Shown here: piece after piece, positions 20,477-30,170 of the stretch | How positions within the stretch are numbered: the stretch's first letter is position 1 | How the letters are laid out: each line of letters starts with the position of its first letter | Source of the DNA: Liolophura sinensis | Lineage: Eukaryota > Mollusca > Polyplacophora > Chitonida > Chitonidae | Direction of reading: 5' to 3' | Length of the DNA stretch: 64,000 nucleotides | Assembly: GCF_032854445.1 (NCBI RefSeq) | Contig: NW_027018054.1 | Coordinates: 36,041-100,040 of the forward strand | Position numbers and translations under genes: made by a program | Notes under the pieces: generated by a model | What the model was told of the DNA's origin: nothing | The model's input: the letters and a program-made list of their open reading frames with translations, nothing else | Databases searched by the model: none

Positions 20477-20905
20477 CTAATATATAATCTTAGATGTGGC
20501 GGGCGTATCAATCATTAGCAGGAGCTTAGAATGCGGATTGTTCTTGAGCTTCTGTCGAACCTCTGCCTTTTTGCTCTCGGCCTCGATGATGTGGTTCTCC
20601 TCCAGGCATTCGTTGACCGAGTGCCGATCTTTGCAGTGGAACAAAGCCACTCACCTTGTCTACTCGCGAAAGTCTTTCAGGACGGCGTTGTATTTCTAAT
20701 GAGGACCCAGACGCTTCGCTTTGCATGACGGCCCGAGAAAGCCATGAATGACAGCATTTTTTGTTTCTTTTTCATCACCTCCAACGCGCTACAATCATCG
20801 ATGATGTATAGGGTGGGCTCCACCTCGAACAATCTGTAGAAAGCTCTCAGGCATTCGTTGTGCCGCTCGCCTGGATCAAAACTATAGACCTCAGTGTCAG
20901 ACTGT
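20477..20905 (-). pseudogene. A32-like packaging ATPase, 5'-deleted
   Basis: Only the C-terminal two-thirds remains: EVYSFDPGERHNECLRAF, then Walker B PTLYIIDDCSALE, then SGRHAKRSVWVL, after which the frame shifts and the rest (WVALFHCKDR-like) continues in another frame. The Walker A half present in copy B (36134-36310) is missing. The junction joins the capsid gene end (…HIQ) directly to the ATPase middle at a short GATGGATAC-type microhomology. The frameshift after SVWVL is identical in copy B. Confidence 0.9.
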
Positions 20906-22147
20906 ATCCATCGCCTGGATGTGCAGCTTTGGGTCCATGATCACATGGAGATATACGTTCAACACGCCGGGAGCTTCTTTCTCTTTTGTCACCTGTATCG
21001 TAAACCCCTCGCTGGCCTTCAGAACGCGCCTCCCACTGCCATGCAGCTCGTCATCGTCGCTTGGCCGAAGGTCAAGCCAGAAGACGTGCTTGTGCGTCAA
21101 GAACTCTTCCAGGGAGACGTCTGCCAGGCCTAAGTCGTTAACGACCCTGGCCACCTCAGGGTCCCGCTTCTTAAAGGGGGAGCTGGCGAAGAGCTGGTAC
21201 GCCCGCATGCCCTGCCTGTACAGCTGATTGGGGACAACTTCTATTGTGACTTCTACTTTGGTGATCTTCGAGTTGTAGAAGGATTCCGACCTCCTCTTCC
21301 ACGGGGTTTCTTTAGTCTCGAACAGCATGAGGATGCCCTTCATTGCTCTCGCGCGAGTGTTCAGGTTTATTTTCCATAGAGTATCAGACTTGTCCTTCAC
21401 AAACTTTCGGTGGCTGAGGACGCAATCATACAGAATGGAGACGCCCCCGGCAAACTGGGTGCGGATCTGTCTAGCGAGCTCCTCTTCAGTGACCATATCG
21501 AACTCCAGGCTGATGTTGTCGATGGTGTAAGTCGAGTCGGCATCGTCTGTTGCCTGGATAACCCGACTGCAATCGTTGAACGTCAGTTCGTACTCCAGTC
21601 GGTCGGCCAAGGCACTCTGGTAGAATGGTATGTGGCTATCTAGAAGCTCAAAGTCTAGCGGGATGTGGAACCGGCTGCCAAAGGCGCGAGCGATGGCTTT
21701 TTCTCCAGTATCATCGTCACTTGCGTCCCCCACTCCAACTCGAAGTTTAAGCGTGTTTTTGCTGCCGATGCCTTGGTAGGCCGCAGTCCGCCGTTCGTTT
21801 TTGGTCAGCCATAAGTCGCCATAGCAATGAAACACATCAGAGTCGTCGATAGACATTACATCATTCCCGCTGATTCTGATCGTGGTTTTCTTGCGTCCGA
21901 GATTCCCGACCACTGTGGCGTTCGGGTCGGATGAATTGATCGTGATCGAGAAGGCCAATCGCACGGTACCGGGCACAATTACGTCATTTGGGCCGAGGTT
22001 GGGGAAGCGGACCAAGAGTTGTTGATTCTGGTCGATCGTACTCGGGTTGTTGGTGGCGACCAAGGACTGCCGTACACCTTGTACCCCCCGAGGCTTACGG
22101 AGTGTGTCTCCTTGCAAGTAATAATGTTCCCGAGCAAAAAAGCTCAA
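20897..22147 (-). CDS. Probable double-jelly-roll major capsid protein, native ends lost
   Basis: 416 open codons without a stop. Features: VPGTVRLAFSITIN and TIRISGNDVMSI beta-rich strings, DVFHCYGDLWLTKNERRTA, the IPLDFELLDSHIPFYQSAL block (which resembles the P-L-x-F strand of large DJR capsid proteins), YELTFNDCSRVI, YTIDNISLEFDMV, and HGSGRRVLKASEGFTIQV near the end. Assigned as capsid because of this pattern and its place next to the packaging ATPase; this is inference, not a database result. The ORF opens with TTG, not ATG: a deletion removed the native start found in copy B (34881), and the last four residues are foreign because of the ATPase deletion. About 417 aa is short for a Polinton capsid (often near 600). 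Confidence 0.7.
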   Translation of the reverse strand: MSFFAREHYYLQGDTLRKPRGVQGVRQSLVATNNPSTIDQNQQLLVRFPNLGPNDVIVPGTVRLAFSITINSSDPNATVVGNLGRKKTTIRISGNDVMSIDDSDVFHCYGDLWLTKNERRTAAYQGIGSKNTLKLRVGVGDASDDDTGEKAIARAFGSRFHIPLDFELLDSHIPFYQSALADRLEYELTFNDCSRVIQATDDADSTYTIDNISLEFDMVTEEELARQIRTQFAGGVSILYDCVLSHRKFVKDKSDTLWKINLNTRARAMKGILMLFETKETPWKRRSESFYNSKITKVEVTIEVVPNQLYRQGMRAYQLFASSPFKKRDPEVARVVNDLGLADVSLEEFLTHKHVFWLDLRPSDDDELHGSGRRVLKASEGFTIQVTKEKEAPGVLNVYLHVIMDPKLHIQAMDTV

Positions 22148-23324
22148 ATCCCCAGAAGGAAGGATATTAGCGGAAGCCGTTAAAGATTATTATAAAAACT
22201 ATGATTACAAGGAGATGTATGGCCTCCCCCCCCCCCCGCCCCAAAAGTCTCAAACGCTATTACCTGAATTTTGAGATTAGCGAAGAAGGGAAAGTGCGAC
22301 TCAAGGATTACAGCGATGTGAAAATCATCCACAAACGAACAGGTGGACCGCGAGCCCTCACATCAATCGCCAACCAAAAAGGAGGGGGTGATGCTATTCG
22401 ACTGGGGCTGGGCTTTGAAAACTGGAGAAAGACAATCCAGCCATCGTTGCATCCGGCAGCAGTCGCAGCCCTGAAGACAGCGAGTTCAGAACTCGGTGCC
22501 GTGGCCGACGAGGCAGATACCATGGAGCTGAAGGATTTAAACCAAGCAGCGAAAGAGGCCGATGATGCTGTCCACACACTGGAAACAAGCTTGACGAATA
22601 GTGAGGAGGGCGGGCTCTTGAAACGATAAACGACCCTCCTCTTCCCAACTTCTGGGGCTTGACAAGGCACTGCAGACCTCGGAAGGCGAACACGCAAATA
22701 ACCTCGCCAAGCTGTTAAGTCTCGATAAGGACATCGCAAAACAAAAACAGAAGTTGGAGGAGGCCACTGATGAATTCTCCCGGCGCCGGATCGCAGACCG
22801 GATGAGGAATCTCGAGGACGAGAGGGTGGCCCGGCTCGAAGCAGCCTCTTTAACGGGCGAAGCCCTGCGCACGCAAATACGCCGCATCAAGCAGACGATC
22901 GATCGCATCCTACACAAGGATACCACTCTGGCGTCCGCACCCTCTTCCGGGAGCAGGGAATAACCGTGGTCTCCATTCTCACGGCAATTGGGATGGCGAT
23001 CTCGACACTGGGGCTAGCGATAAAGTTGGCGCTGACTGGCGGGTCCAGCGGGGGCATCCAGCAAACACCACCTCCATCCGTGGCCTTAAAGAATGGGTGA
23101 AGAAGCATCTCCAGTCCTTGGCGCGCGCCCTTGGCAGGCTGGCTGGGAAGGCTGGCGCTGCGATTCCGGGTATTATTGGCAGTATCGTGTCCTGGCTACT
23201 GAAACTTCTCGGGAAAGCGGCTGGGTGGCTGGCCGATAATGTCTGGGCACTAGTCGTCGCAGTAGGTGGCCTAATGCTGGTGGCTGTTCGCAATTATTTA
23301 ACGCATAGTCCACAGCAGCAGTAA
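22100..23324 (+). pseudogene. Coiled-coil plus membrane protein, broken
   Basis: Counterpart of 33484-34855. In successive frames: PQKEGY/ILAEAVKDYY region; RYYLNFEISEEGKVRLKDY (22.26 kb); a glycine-rich GGGDAIRLGLGFENW; an acidic linker; a long coiled coil (DKDIAKQKQKLEEATDEF, RRIADRMRNLEDERVARLE, 22.72-22.9 kb); then SILTAIGMAISTLGLAIKLA; and a very hydrophobic tail (AAIPGIIGSIVSWLLKLLG, WALVVAVGGLMLVAVRNYL, stop at 23324). At least three frameshifts. The N-terminal 80 codons are deleted together with the capsid start. The hydrophobic tail could be membrane-active (entry or holin-like); this is inference. Confidence 0.75.
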
Positions 23325-24599
23325 GCCGATACCAACCCCGGCGACGACGATGGCTGTTTTCTCCGCATTCTTTCTGATTCTTTTGGTTGGATAATAGGGG
23401 TTCTTGTTTGCCTCCGGCGGCAGCAACATGCTGAACGCGCGCGGTGGGTGGTGGGACGCTTTCTTGTTGCTCAACGATCCCGTGGGAAGGTGCGGGCTTG
23501 TGCAAAGTGGGCGGCACTTGAGCGTTCACACCCTCATTGGCGCCTAGCTTCTGGTCCTCTGTGGCCACGACGATTTTGTTGTTGTAGTTCGCCACATGGC
23601 CGATCTGCAGAAGCATGTCGCTGGGGGCCATATATAGGCCTATGCCATACACAAAGTCTACAGCGCTCCCGGCATACTGTAGCACGTCCTGGTAGCGTTT
23701 GATAGCAGACGGAAGGTCGATCGGAGAGGAAATAGCGTCTTCAACGTTCGCGGCAAACTGTTTTTGCGTGTCGAAGGATGTGCCCGTGCCTAGAATACGC
23801 GCCCTTGTTTGCACTTGGGCGCATAGAATAGCCCACACGTAGGTCCGGATGGAATCGTTTAGGCGCTCTACGCCCGGCTGCGTGAATCCTTGGGATGTGT
23901 CGACAATGTACGCCGCCCAAGCCTCCTCGGCGTTCTGCTGGATGTAGTCGACGTGGAGCGCTGTAGGCTTTCTAGAGAACGACATCCTGATCGGATCGAA
24001 GGTCCCATCGCCAATGGGGCTGTAGCCCGTTCTCGTGACATAGTAATATGCCACTCCGAGGCCGTGGTTCACCCCACTGTGGCTCCAGTCCGTGTGCGTA
24101 TCTACGTGGAACTCCCTACAAATCCTCTCATAGGCCATCTTATCGTAGGGGTTTTCGAAAGTCGCCCACGCTCTGTCTTGCGGCAGGGCGGCCTGAATCT
24201 CTTCCAAGACCCGCCTAACTTGGTAATACACATGGAATGTGTACAGGGCCCTTATTCGTTGGTCGGGGGCGAGAAGATGGTCTTTTGCAGAGACGCCACA
24301 GCCCGTGGTTGCGCACCAGACCGCGAAGTTCACTTGGTTCTGCCAGAATTGCATATTATTGGTGTTTCAGGCCCGAACAATGTCATTGCTGGTTATCTTT
24401 GGCAGCTGGTACTTGGCCAACACATCTGTGAACTGGACTGGAAAGGCCTTTTTTTATCGATGTAGATGTCAAATCGCGTGAGCTGCTCTGTGTGGGTTTG
24501 GATATTATGAAATGCCCCGGCGTTGTATGTGGCCTCTCTATTGAACCTGAAAGCTTCGCTGTTAATTGTGGCTAAGATGTTCATCACATTGACTGACAT
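23298..24599 (-). pseudogene. 434-codon-class structural-type protein, near intact
   Basis: Start ATG at 24599. N-terminus MSVNVMNILATINSEAFRF and REATYNAGAF; one frameshift at about 24.45-24.39 kb (a T run); then a long open stretch with FWQNQVNFAVWCATTGCGV, YYQVRRVLEEIQAALPQD, ERLNDSIRTYVWAILCAQ, ILGTGTSFDTQKQFAANV, DFVYGIGLYMAPSDMLLQIG and ATEDQKLGANEG. A second frameshift lies in the Pro/Gln-rich tail (about 23.43 kb), before a C-terminal membrane anchor whose true frame stops at 23298. Highly conserved with copy B, including the antisense overlap of its start with the next gene. The role is unknown; length, conservation and position suggest a virion component. Confidence 0.75.
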
Positions 24600-24747
24600 T
24601 CTAAATGGGGCACAGCACACGCTGCCTCATGCCCTTAACAACCTTGACGGCCGCCTTAAAACCGCCCTTCGCGAAATAACATTCTACCCGAACTGGGTGA
24701 ATATCCCCACCGGAGTGGGCGTCCAGGGGATTTGGGGGCCGCCGTAA
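24577..24747 (+). pseudogene. Truncated start of the 174-aa minor-capsid candidate
   Basis: ATG at 24577 (MFITLTDILNGAQHTLPHAL), matching 31713-32228 of copy B for about 48 codons to NIPTGVG. There the homology stops abruptly and 1.8 kb of unrelated sequence begins. Its first 23 bp overlap, on the other strand, the start of the preceding gene. Confidence 0.85.
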
Positions 24748-25774
24748 ATAAGCAGGGGGCCTGCCGCCGGAGACATTTTATCGCCACTGTATCAATGAAA
24801 ATCAAGACCTTTAAATGGCTTTAATTGCCATTATATCACTGGAAATAATGTATTACTATTTGACCCCAGAAATTGACTGTTTTTAGGGGCACCCAATGTA
24901 TTACACTTTTCCCAACAATGACTGACACTGAGTGCCAATCATTAAAAAGAGTTTAAATTTTATATTAAACTATGTAAGATTACAATCTGTTATGCTTTGG
25001 ACAACCAAGTGTGAAACAGGAGGTAGAAAAACAAATTGAACTGTAAAATACACAATTTAATACAGATGCAAGGAAAACAATGGCAATTTGGCGCAGCAGT
25101 TCTGACAGTTCAAGTGTGAATGCTGTGAATCAGGAGGTAGAAATAAATAAACTGTGAACAATAAAATACACAAAAATACATATAAAAGGAAAACAATCAA
25201 AACGCATGGTAATTTGGCACAGCAGGTGCATGTCACTCACAGTTACACCACTTCACATATAAATGCAACGGAACCAAATCAGAATACAGTATACATAGCT
25301 CTTATAACTGAGACTGAGAACAATCAAAATTATCACCACTGAATCTGTGACTGTCACTCACTAAAAAGAGTAGTGTTACCAATCACCATACCATTTGAGC
25401 AGCTAAGTCACAGTAGGTAGAAATAAACTTTGTAAAATACAAAAAATAAGAAACAATTCAAATACATGTACTATCAGTCACATATCTATGTCAAGAAATT
25501 AACTTTTGGCACAGTAGTGCATGTCAAACATCATTTCTGTCATCTGAATACATATATGAGTACACTTTGAAAACTTACATGTTAAAAAAATATTCACAAT
25601 CTAGTATACATACATAAAATGTTGATACACTTTGAAACAGTGTACTGGTCCGTGGGCTGGGACTCGCCGTAAAAAATGTTGATTCGCCAAAAAAATACCC
25701 CTTTTGGCTGGATTGCCCGTCCAATTGAACGGGTGGACGGGTGTCTGGCTAGCCTGGTGCCCGAGGGTAAAAAA

Positions 25775-25858
25775 AATCTGCCCAGTGTGAGGCTCGAACC
25801 CATGGTCCAAAAAAGCAAAAGGCCTGGTTTATAGCTCAGCCTGTTACCAATTAATCAC
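25775..25858 (-). repeat. tRNA-like (SINE) remnant
   Basis: On the minus strand there is an A-box-like ggtgattaattggtaacag and a B-box-like gggttcgagcctc, spaced roughly as in a tRNA with an insert between. The 3' end is a T run. Probably SINE-derived rather than a functional tRNA gene. Confidence 0.45.
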
Positions 25859-25859
25859 C

Positions 25860-25909
25860 ACCCTAACGGCGGGCTGCGGAGTTTTTGCGCTAGCGACCCA
25901 CCGTTAGGG
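25860..25909. repeat. Stem-loop
   Basis: accctaacggcggg and its near complement cccaccgttagggg form a 13-bp stem around a loop of about 20 bases. It lies beside the tRNA-like remnant. Confidence 0.6.
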
Positions 25910-26045
25910 GGGTTAATTGGGGCTGACACATCCCACTACCTTCGGGCCATCTACAACACCCCTTGGTAAGGTCTCTCTGCCTCCGAAACTGTCGAAAGTT
26001 GCAGAGATTCCTTAGAAGTGCGTAGAGCCCGGCGCCATATGCAGG

Positions 26046-26200
26046 TAATGTATTCATATACTACATATACAGGAGACCAAATCCGGATTTGAGCTAGCAA
26101 ACATCCCTTATATATGTAGTATATGAATACACCCCTCACACACAGCGCCTTTCCCACCTGTGTCAGCCGACTGAGCTATATCCCACGACCCACGAAACAT
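26046..26200 (-). repeat. Second tRNA-like segment with long hairpin
   Basis: The minus strand begins gggatatagctcagtcgg (a good A box with the tRNA D-arm look). Downstream, gtattcatatactacatata (about 26049) and its inverse complement (about 26112-26131) form an 18-20-bp stem around gctcaaatccgg, a B-box-like loop. Probable SINE or tRNA pseudogene. Confidence 0.45.
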
Positions 26201-26529
26201 GGGTTAAATTGGAAGGACTTTTCCGCATAAACAAAATATCTCCAATCCTCCTAAAAATACTGGATCTTATCAAACAAAACACGCTGAAAAAGGCTGTCAC
26301 ATTTATTTTTCATAAAAATCCGTAGTTTAAGCCCTATACTGGGGAGAAAATCATCTGAATCACCCTGTTGTGCAACACAGCCGGCCTATATATAGACTAT
26401 ACGCCTTATGTATTAAATGCCAACTAGGTCGCCTCATATCAATGTGTATGTGTGTAGGCTAGACTTGTAAATAAGCATGTATGCCTTGGGTGAGGAAGCG
26501 CCTAAGGGGGATTTTATGAGGGAAGCATG

Positions 26530-26696
26530 GAAAGGCTGGTGGGGGCCTCTATTTGTTATGGGGAGGGCGCCAAGGGGAGGGTGTGCCAGAACCTATAGTG
26601 TGTACACTACCCCCAGAAGCAGGGAAGGGAATGGGGGCTGGGAGCCTCTATTTGCCAAGGGGAGGGTGCGCCAGAAGCCCTATTCCCTATAATACT
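26530..26696 (-). repeat. Copy A right terminal inverted repeat
   Basis: Near-perfect inverse complement of 13341-13508, with the same two-unit structure. It ends …ataatact, then GGTCA. Confidence 0.9.
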
Positions 26697-27094
26697 GGTC
26701 ATTCGTCATGATATGGGACATGATCCTATACGTACACACTCATCTAAATATCCGCCACCCAGGTCGCCAAGAACAATGACCTGCTAATAAATTTCATAAA
26801 CCATCATATTTTGCTCAACATTAAATTTTGTTGTTGTTAATAACCTCGGTTAGTAAGTCTTCAGACGTACTGGTGATGTCAGTAGTGAGAAGCCCTATCA
26901 GCATGGCTCAAAATTGTCATCTTAGAGATCAAAAGTTGTATGAGTTTATCTTTTAAATTTAAAAAAAATCTTCACTCATTACTTTTAGTTGAGAGTTACC
27001 TTATTTTATTTTATTACCATTCATTCCGTTGTAAGTAAGCTAAATGATGCAATAGATAGAATGGTTTACCAGCCTCCTCTGGTTAGATATCTCA

Positions 27095-27375
27095 CTCAGC
27101 CTCACCTCCATGTCATTGACCTGGAACGCATTCACGGACTACAAATTTTGATATGGAATTCATGCCTTGAATATCAACTGTCTGTCTGGCATCATTGAAA
27201 ACTGATGACCGCTTCTCTCTTGGGTGTTAACGGCTTTATCCCCTATTTACATACCTTTGTCTTTGGGAGCTAGTGTTAAACGTTGTTTTGGAAATGGATC
27301 TTGCGATTATCGACTTGCAACGCCCTTTACAGACTACGAATGGTACATGAATGTCGGACATGACGCTTGTATCAA
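27095..27375 (+). repeat. LINE 3'UTR copy
   Basis: Shares 'tttgatatggaattcatgcc', 'tacctttgtctttggga', 'ttggaaatggatcttgcg' and 'attatcgacttg' strings with 4735-4970, 47690-47960 (inverted) and 63725-64000. Confidence 0.8.
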
Positions 27376-27379
27376 ACTC

Positions 27380-28435
27380 GTGAGACTTGTCATGGGAAAG
27401 GCAAATTCATCTGGCAGATCAACGTCATCTAGAGGTAGATTTGCGTGGGACAATGTCTGGATCTGGGCACTTATAACCCGATGAATGTACAATGAACATG
27501 ATCTCGTCTACAAGTTTATTTAAAATTTATATTAGTAACTTCATTCATTAATTCAAAACCACATGTACAACTTTAAATAAATATTCCATTCTCATGGGTG
27601 AAATTATTGGTTTGCAGTTCCCGCATACCAGTAACTGTCACCTGTGCATTTACTCTTCATGAAACTGACATAATAAACATAAAATGGTTGCAAACTGGTT
27701 TTGAACAAGTGCAATTTTGTTATAGCTGTGACGTCCTCCAAAGCCTGTGCCTTATACTCCAATCCGAAAAGATTGGATTTTAAACGATACACTTTTCCAT
27801 GAACAACTCCTTAATATAATACACTTATAAAAATGTATGAGCAAGTAGATAAGCAATAATACCCTTTGAGCTACAAGAAAAATACATATATACACACAGA
27901 AATTCTGTCAAATTGAGCTTCTTACATATGTTGATGGACATTCTAGTCTAGCACATGGAGGTATGATTGCCTACCTCTTTTTTCTGTGTCATCAAGCCTT
28001 GATGTTGAATGTCCAGGACTCGCAAGTACTGGTAATCTGGGAGTGCAATTGCTATCGTGGTGGGGCTTCCAAGAACTGTTAATCTGGACTTGCAATCAGG
28101 GGCTCTCTGGTTGGTACACCACTGTCGGCGTCCGGTGCAGTTTCAACAAGACTGTGGACTTCAAACTGTTTCTTCTCATTCAAATGATGCCCCCTCAACT
28201 TCCTCACTGGAACTGTCAGATCCAGAGTAAGATTCTAGAAGCCTTCTGGCTTTTTGTCGCCTGTAAATGAAGAGTCGGTCATGTATGTTTGATGTTACTC
28301 AACCATAAAACTATGCTGGCACCTAAACGAAATGCAGTAGAAAAAATATTCAAAAGAATAATGAAGTGATAGCCTACATTCAGTTTTGATAATTTCAAAC
28401 ATTTTCAAACACTAATTTTTTACATTACCAAAGGA
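27380..28435. other. No recognisable gene
   Basis: Several short ORFs without domains. A minus-strand open stretch near 28.2 kb reads SYSGSDSSSEEVEG, an acidic serine run that could be exon debris, but nothing else supports it. Confidence 0.35.
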
Positions 28436-28439
28436 CCCA

Positions 28440-29222
28440 CCCCCGTGGGGTGTCCGGGGTGATAAGAATAGGACGTCAGCCCTCTAGGCAAGCATGTCGT
28501 AAAAGACGACTAACCTAGAGCTCTCATGTGTGAGCCCGGTAAAAAAAAAGGCTCGCATCTTATTGCTTGTATGAGAGACAAAAGGGAAGCGACCTGTTTG
28601 TCGTGGGTTGCGACCCGTAATTTCCGAGGACGGGATCCTGGTGGCTAAGGGCGTCTTGCGAGATCCTCACGCCAAACACGTCAATTTGGCCCTTACTTGG
28701 AGAGAGACGGGGGGTCGGATGGGCTCGGTCCGATCAATCGACTTGGTGACGTCTTGCCTCTGCGTGGTCCCAAACTTTTCTCTATAACATTCATCAGAGA
28801 ATAAATAATATATTTCAACTTTCGTTCGCGGGATTACGTTTGAGGTGGTGGCACATTGGTCAGTCATGTGGTTCGTGTCTGATGTGCTGCCTTCTTCATC
28901 CGGTGAGAAACGGAAGAGCTTGTGATCGGGAAATGGGTATGCATATCAATGCCATCTATTTGAGTATACCTCATGTGGAGTCCTTGGTGTCTTTGCTGCT
29001 GGGTATCCCCAGGTTCAGAAATTGCCCTTGTTGGCACTCCGTGGTGGGTGCGGAAACACATCGGGTGAACTTTTATTACCTATATGCCAGGTCTTCTTCA
29101 AACCTTTCTTCTAATGTCTCTAATGTCTCTAATGGCTGAGGGCGTGTTGGTCTTGCGAGAGCCTTATGTCCAACACTTCCCTTGTTGGCACTCCGTGGTG
29201 GGTGAGAAAACTATGGGGTGAA

Positions 29223-29292
<70 letters not shown>

Positions 29293-29640
29293 GACATGTC
29301 TACGTTAAAACTTCCTTTAAATTTTTCGAATATATTTAACACATCCTCCTCTCAGCCGACTCCGTCTTGAAGTACTAATAAAAAGAGGAAGTTATCTGAC
29401 TCACTTGATAATGAACAAAACAGTTGGCCGGCTTTATTGTTCTCTCAACTAAGACTGAATAAACGGCGGCTTCAAAAATTCGCAGCTGGAACTCAGAAAA
29501 AAAACTTAGGTCCGGAAACATTCTCATTGAATGTTTCCGGCAACAACAATCAAAGAATTGACTTAAATTAAATAAAATATCCGATATATCTGTTTTCACG
29601 TCCCCTCACCATTCCCTGAACAGCTGTCCGGGAATAATTC
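28440..29640 (+). mobile_element. LINE 5' leader and ORF1 start, cut off by copy B
   Basis: Begins with the cccccgtggggtgtccgggg leader, then ggtgataagaatagga. It parallels the LINE at 48187-49190 through 'gtccttggtgtctttgc', 'ggcactccgtggtgggtg' and the ORF1 start at about 29294 (ATGTCTACG). ORF1 here is riddled with stops. A (TA)n run sits just before the ORF1 start. Similarity to the 48-kb LINE ends about 29630, next to the inverted repeat of copy B. Confidence 0.8.
29227..29289. repeat. (TA)n microsatellite
   Basis: About 60 bp of uninterrupted TA. Confidence 0.98.
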
Positions 29641-29649
29641 GTGACAGGG

Positions 29650-29792
29650 AGTAGTATAGGGAATAGGGGTTCTGGACCACCCTCCATTTGACAAATGGAG
29701 GCTCCCAGCCCCTTCTCGTGAAAAGATATTAGGGAAGGGGGGTTCTGCCACGCCCTCCCCTTGGCAAATAGAGGCCCCCAGCGGAGGGTCTA
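29650..29792 (+). repeat. Copy B left terminal inverted repeat
   Basis: agtagtataggg…, then two units of the CACCCTCC / CAAATAGAGG / CCCAGC pattern. Shorter than the right end. Confidence 0.9.
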
Positions 29793-29832
29793 ACGGCTAT
29801 CGAAATTTCTTATTAGGTATACAGCGCATACA
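29793..29832 (+). promoter_or_regulatory. Upstream module shared with the polymerase gene
   Basis: ggctatcgaaatttcttatt, then aggtata and gcgcatacaATGAA. The block upstream of the polymerase at the other end reads, on its own strand, ggctatcgaaatttcctatt … aggtata … gcgcgtacaATGAA. Both inward-facing end genes therefore have the same leader. Confidence 0.6.
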
Positions 29833-30169
29833 ATGAATAATCATGGGATCTCCCGCTCAGGCGGAAACGACCAGCCGGCCTCTTTGGGCGAAGTTAGTCG
29901 GCACGGTGCAAGACTTGCGAGGTTACAAAGAAGTTACCCACAGTATGTTTGAAGACGAACGCGTCCACACGGACCGGCTGCTCGTGCTGAAGATCTTCAC
30001 CAACGACGTGTGCGCTTCGGTGGATCACCCCGAGCCCATCCGGCAGTATTATGAAAACCGGCTGCTGCCCGAGCTAATGAGGCAACAACTTTAACCCCCA
30101 GAACATCATTCGGAAAGAGCGTTTATCAGCTCTTGCCGAGCTAGTTTTCGGCCGCGATCTATAAGCTGA
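29833..30169 (+). pseudogene. First inward gene of the far end, unknown product
   Basis: The ATG at 29833 lies in the same context as the polymerase start (gcgcatacaATGAATAATCATG) but its frame closes early. The frame from 29843 gives 83 codons with HSMFEDERVHTDRLLVLKI and HPEPIRQYYENRLLPELMR. After its stop, another frame continues NPQNIIRKERLSALAELVF to a stop near 30169. It is probably one small helical protein broken by frameshifts at each end. No family recognised. It converges with the 200-aa membrane protein gene with almost no gap. Confidence 0.5.
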
Positions 30170-30170
30170 T

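Larger units (their letters stand above)
24722..26529. other. Foreign 1.8-kb segment inside copy A
   Basis: Replaces the arm that holds four genes in copy B. AT-rich, no ORF of note. The 11-mer gtaaataagca occurs at 24744-24754 and at 26467-26477, possibly a target duplication. Inside are three diverged copies of a block with 'aggaggtagaaa…taatttggcacagcag' (about 25010, 25130 and 25400) and the tRNA-like and hairpin segments listed next. Confidence 0.55.
13341..26696 (+). mobile_element. Polinton/Maverick-like integrated DNA virus, copy A
   Basis: A 13.4-kb element bounded by about 165-bp inverted repeats that start AG and end CT, as Polintons do, with a matching 5-bp flank GGTCA on both sides (13336-13340 and 26697-26701). 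It encodes a type B DNA polymerase, retroviral-type integrase, A32-like ATPase, probable capsid protein and accessory genes. Every essential gene is broken (see entries). The far arm (from about 24720) has lost the genes seen in copy B at 29.8-32.1 kb and carries about 1.8 kb of unrelated sequence instead. Orientation is given by the polymerase. Confidence 0.9.

Noticed and set aside
22979-24465. Long ORFs antisense to the 434-codon gene and the coiled-coil gene (also 33515-34462)
   Set aside because: Shadows of the real genes in high-GC sequence; not conserved in frame between copies.
25775-26200. Considered as functional tRNA genes
   Set aside because: Acceptor stems and normal anticodon arms cannot be paired; better explained as SINE or tRNA-derived remnants.
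27986-28270. 94-codon ORF and a minus-strand acidic-serine stretch, considered as host exons
   Set aside because: Stops nearby in all frames and no recognisable domain; could be repeat debris.
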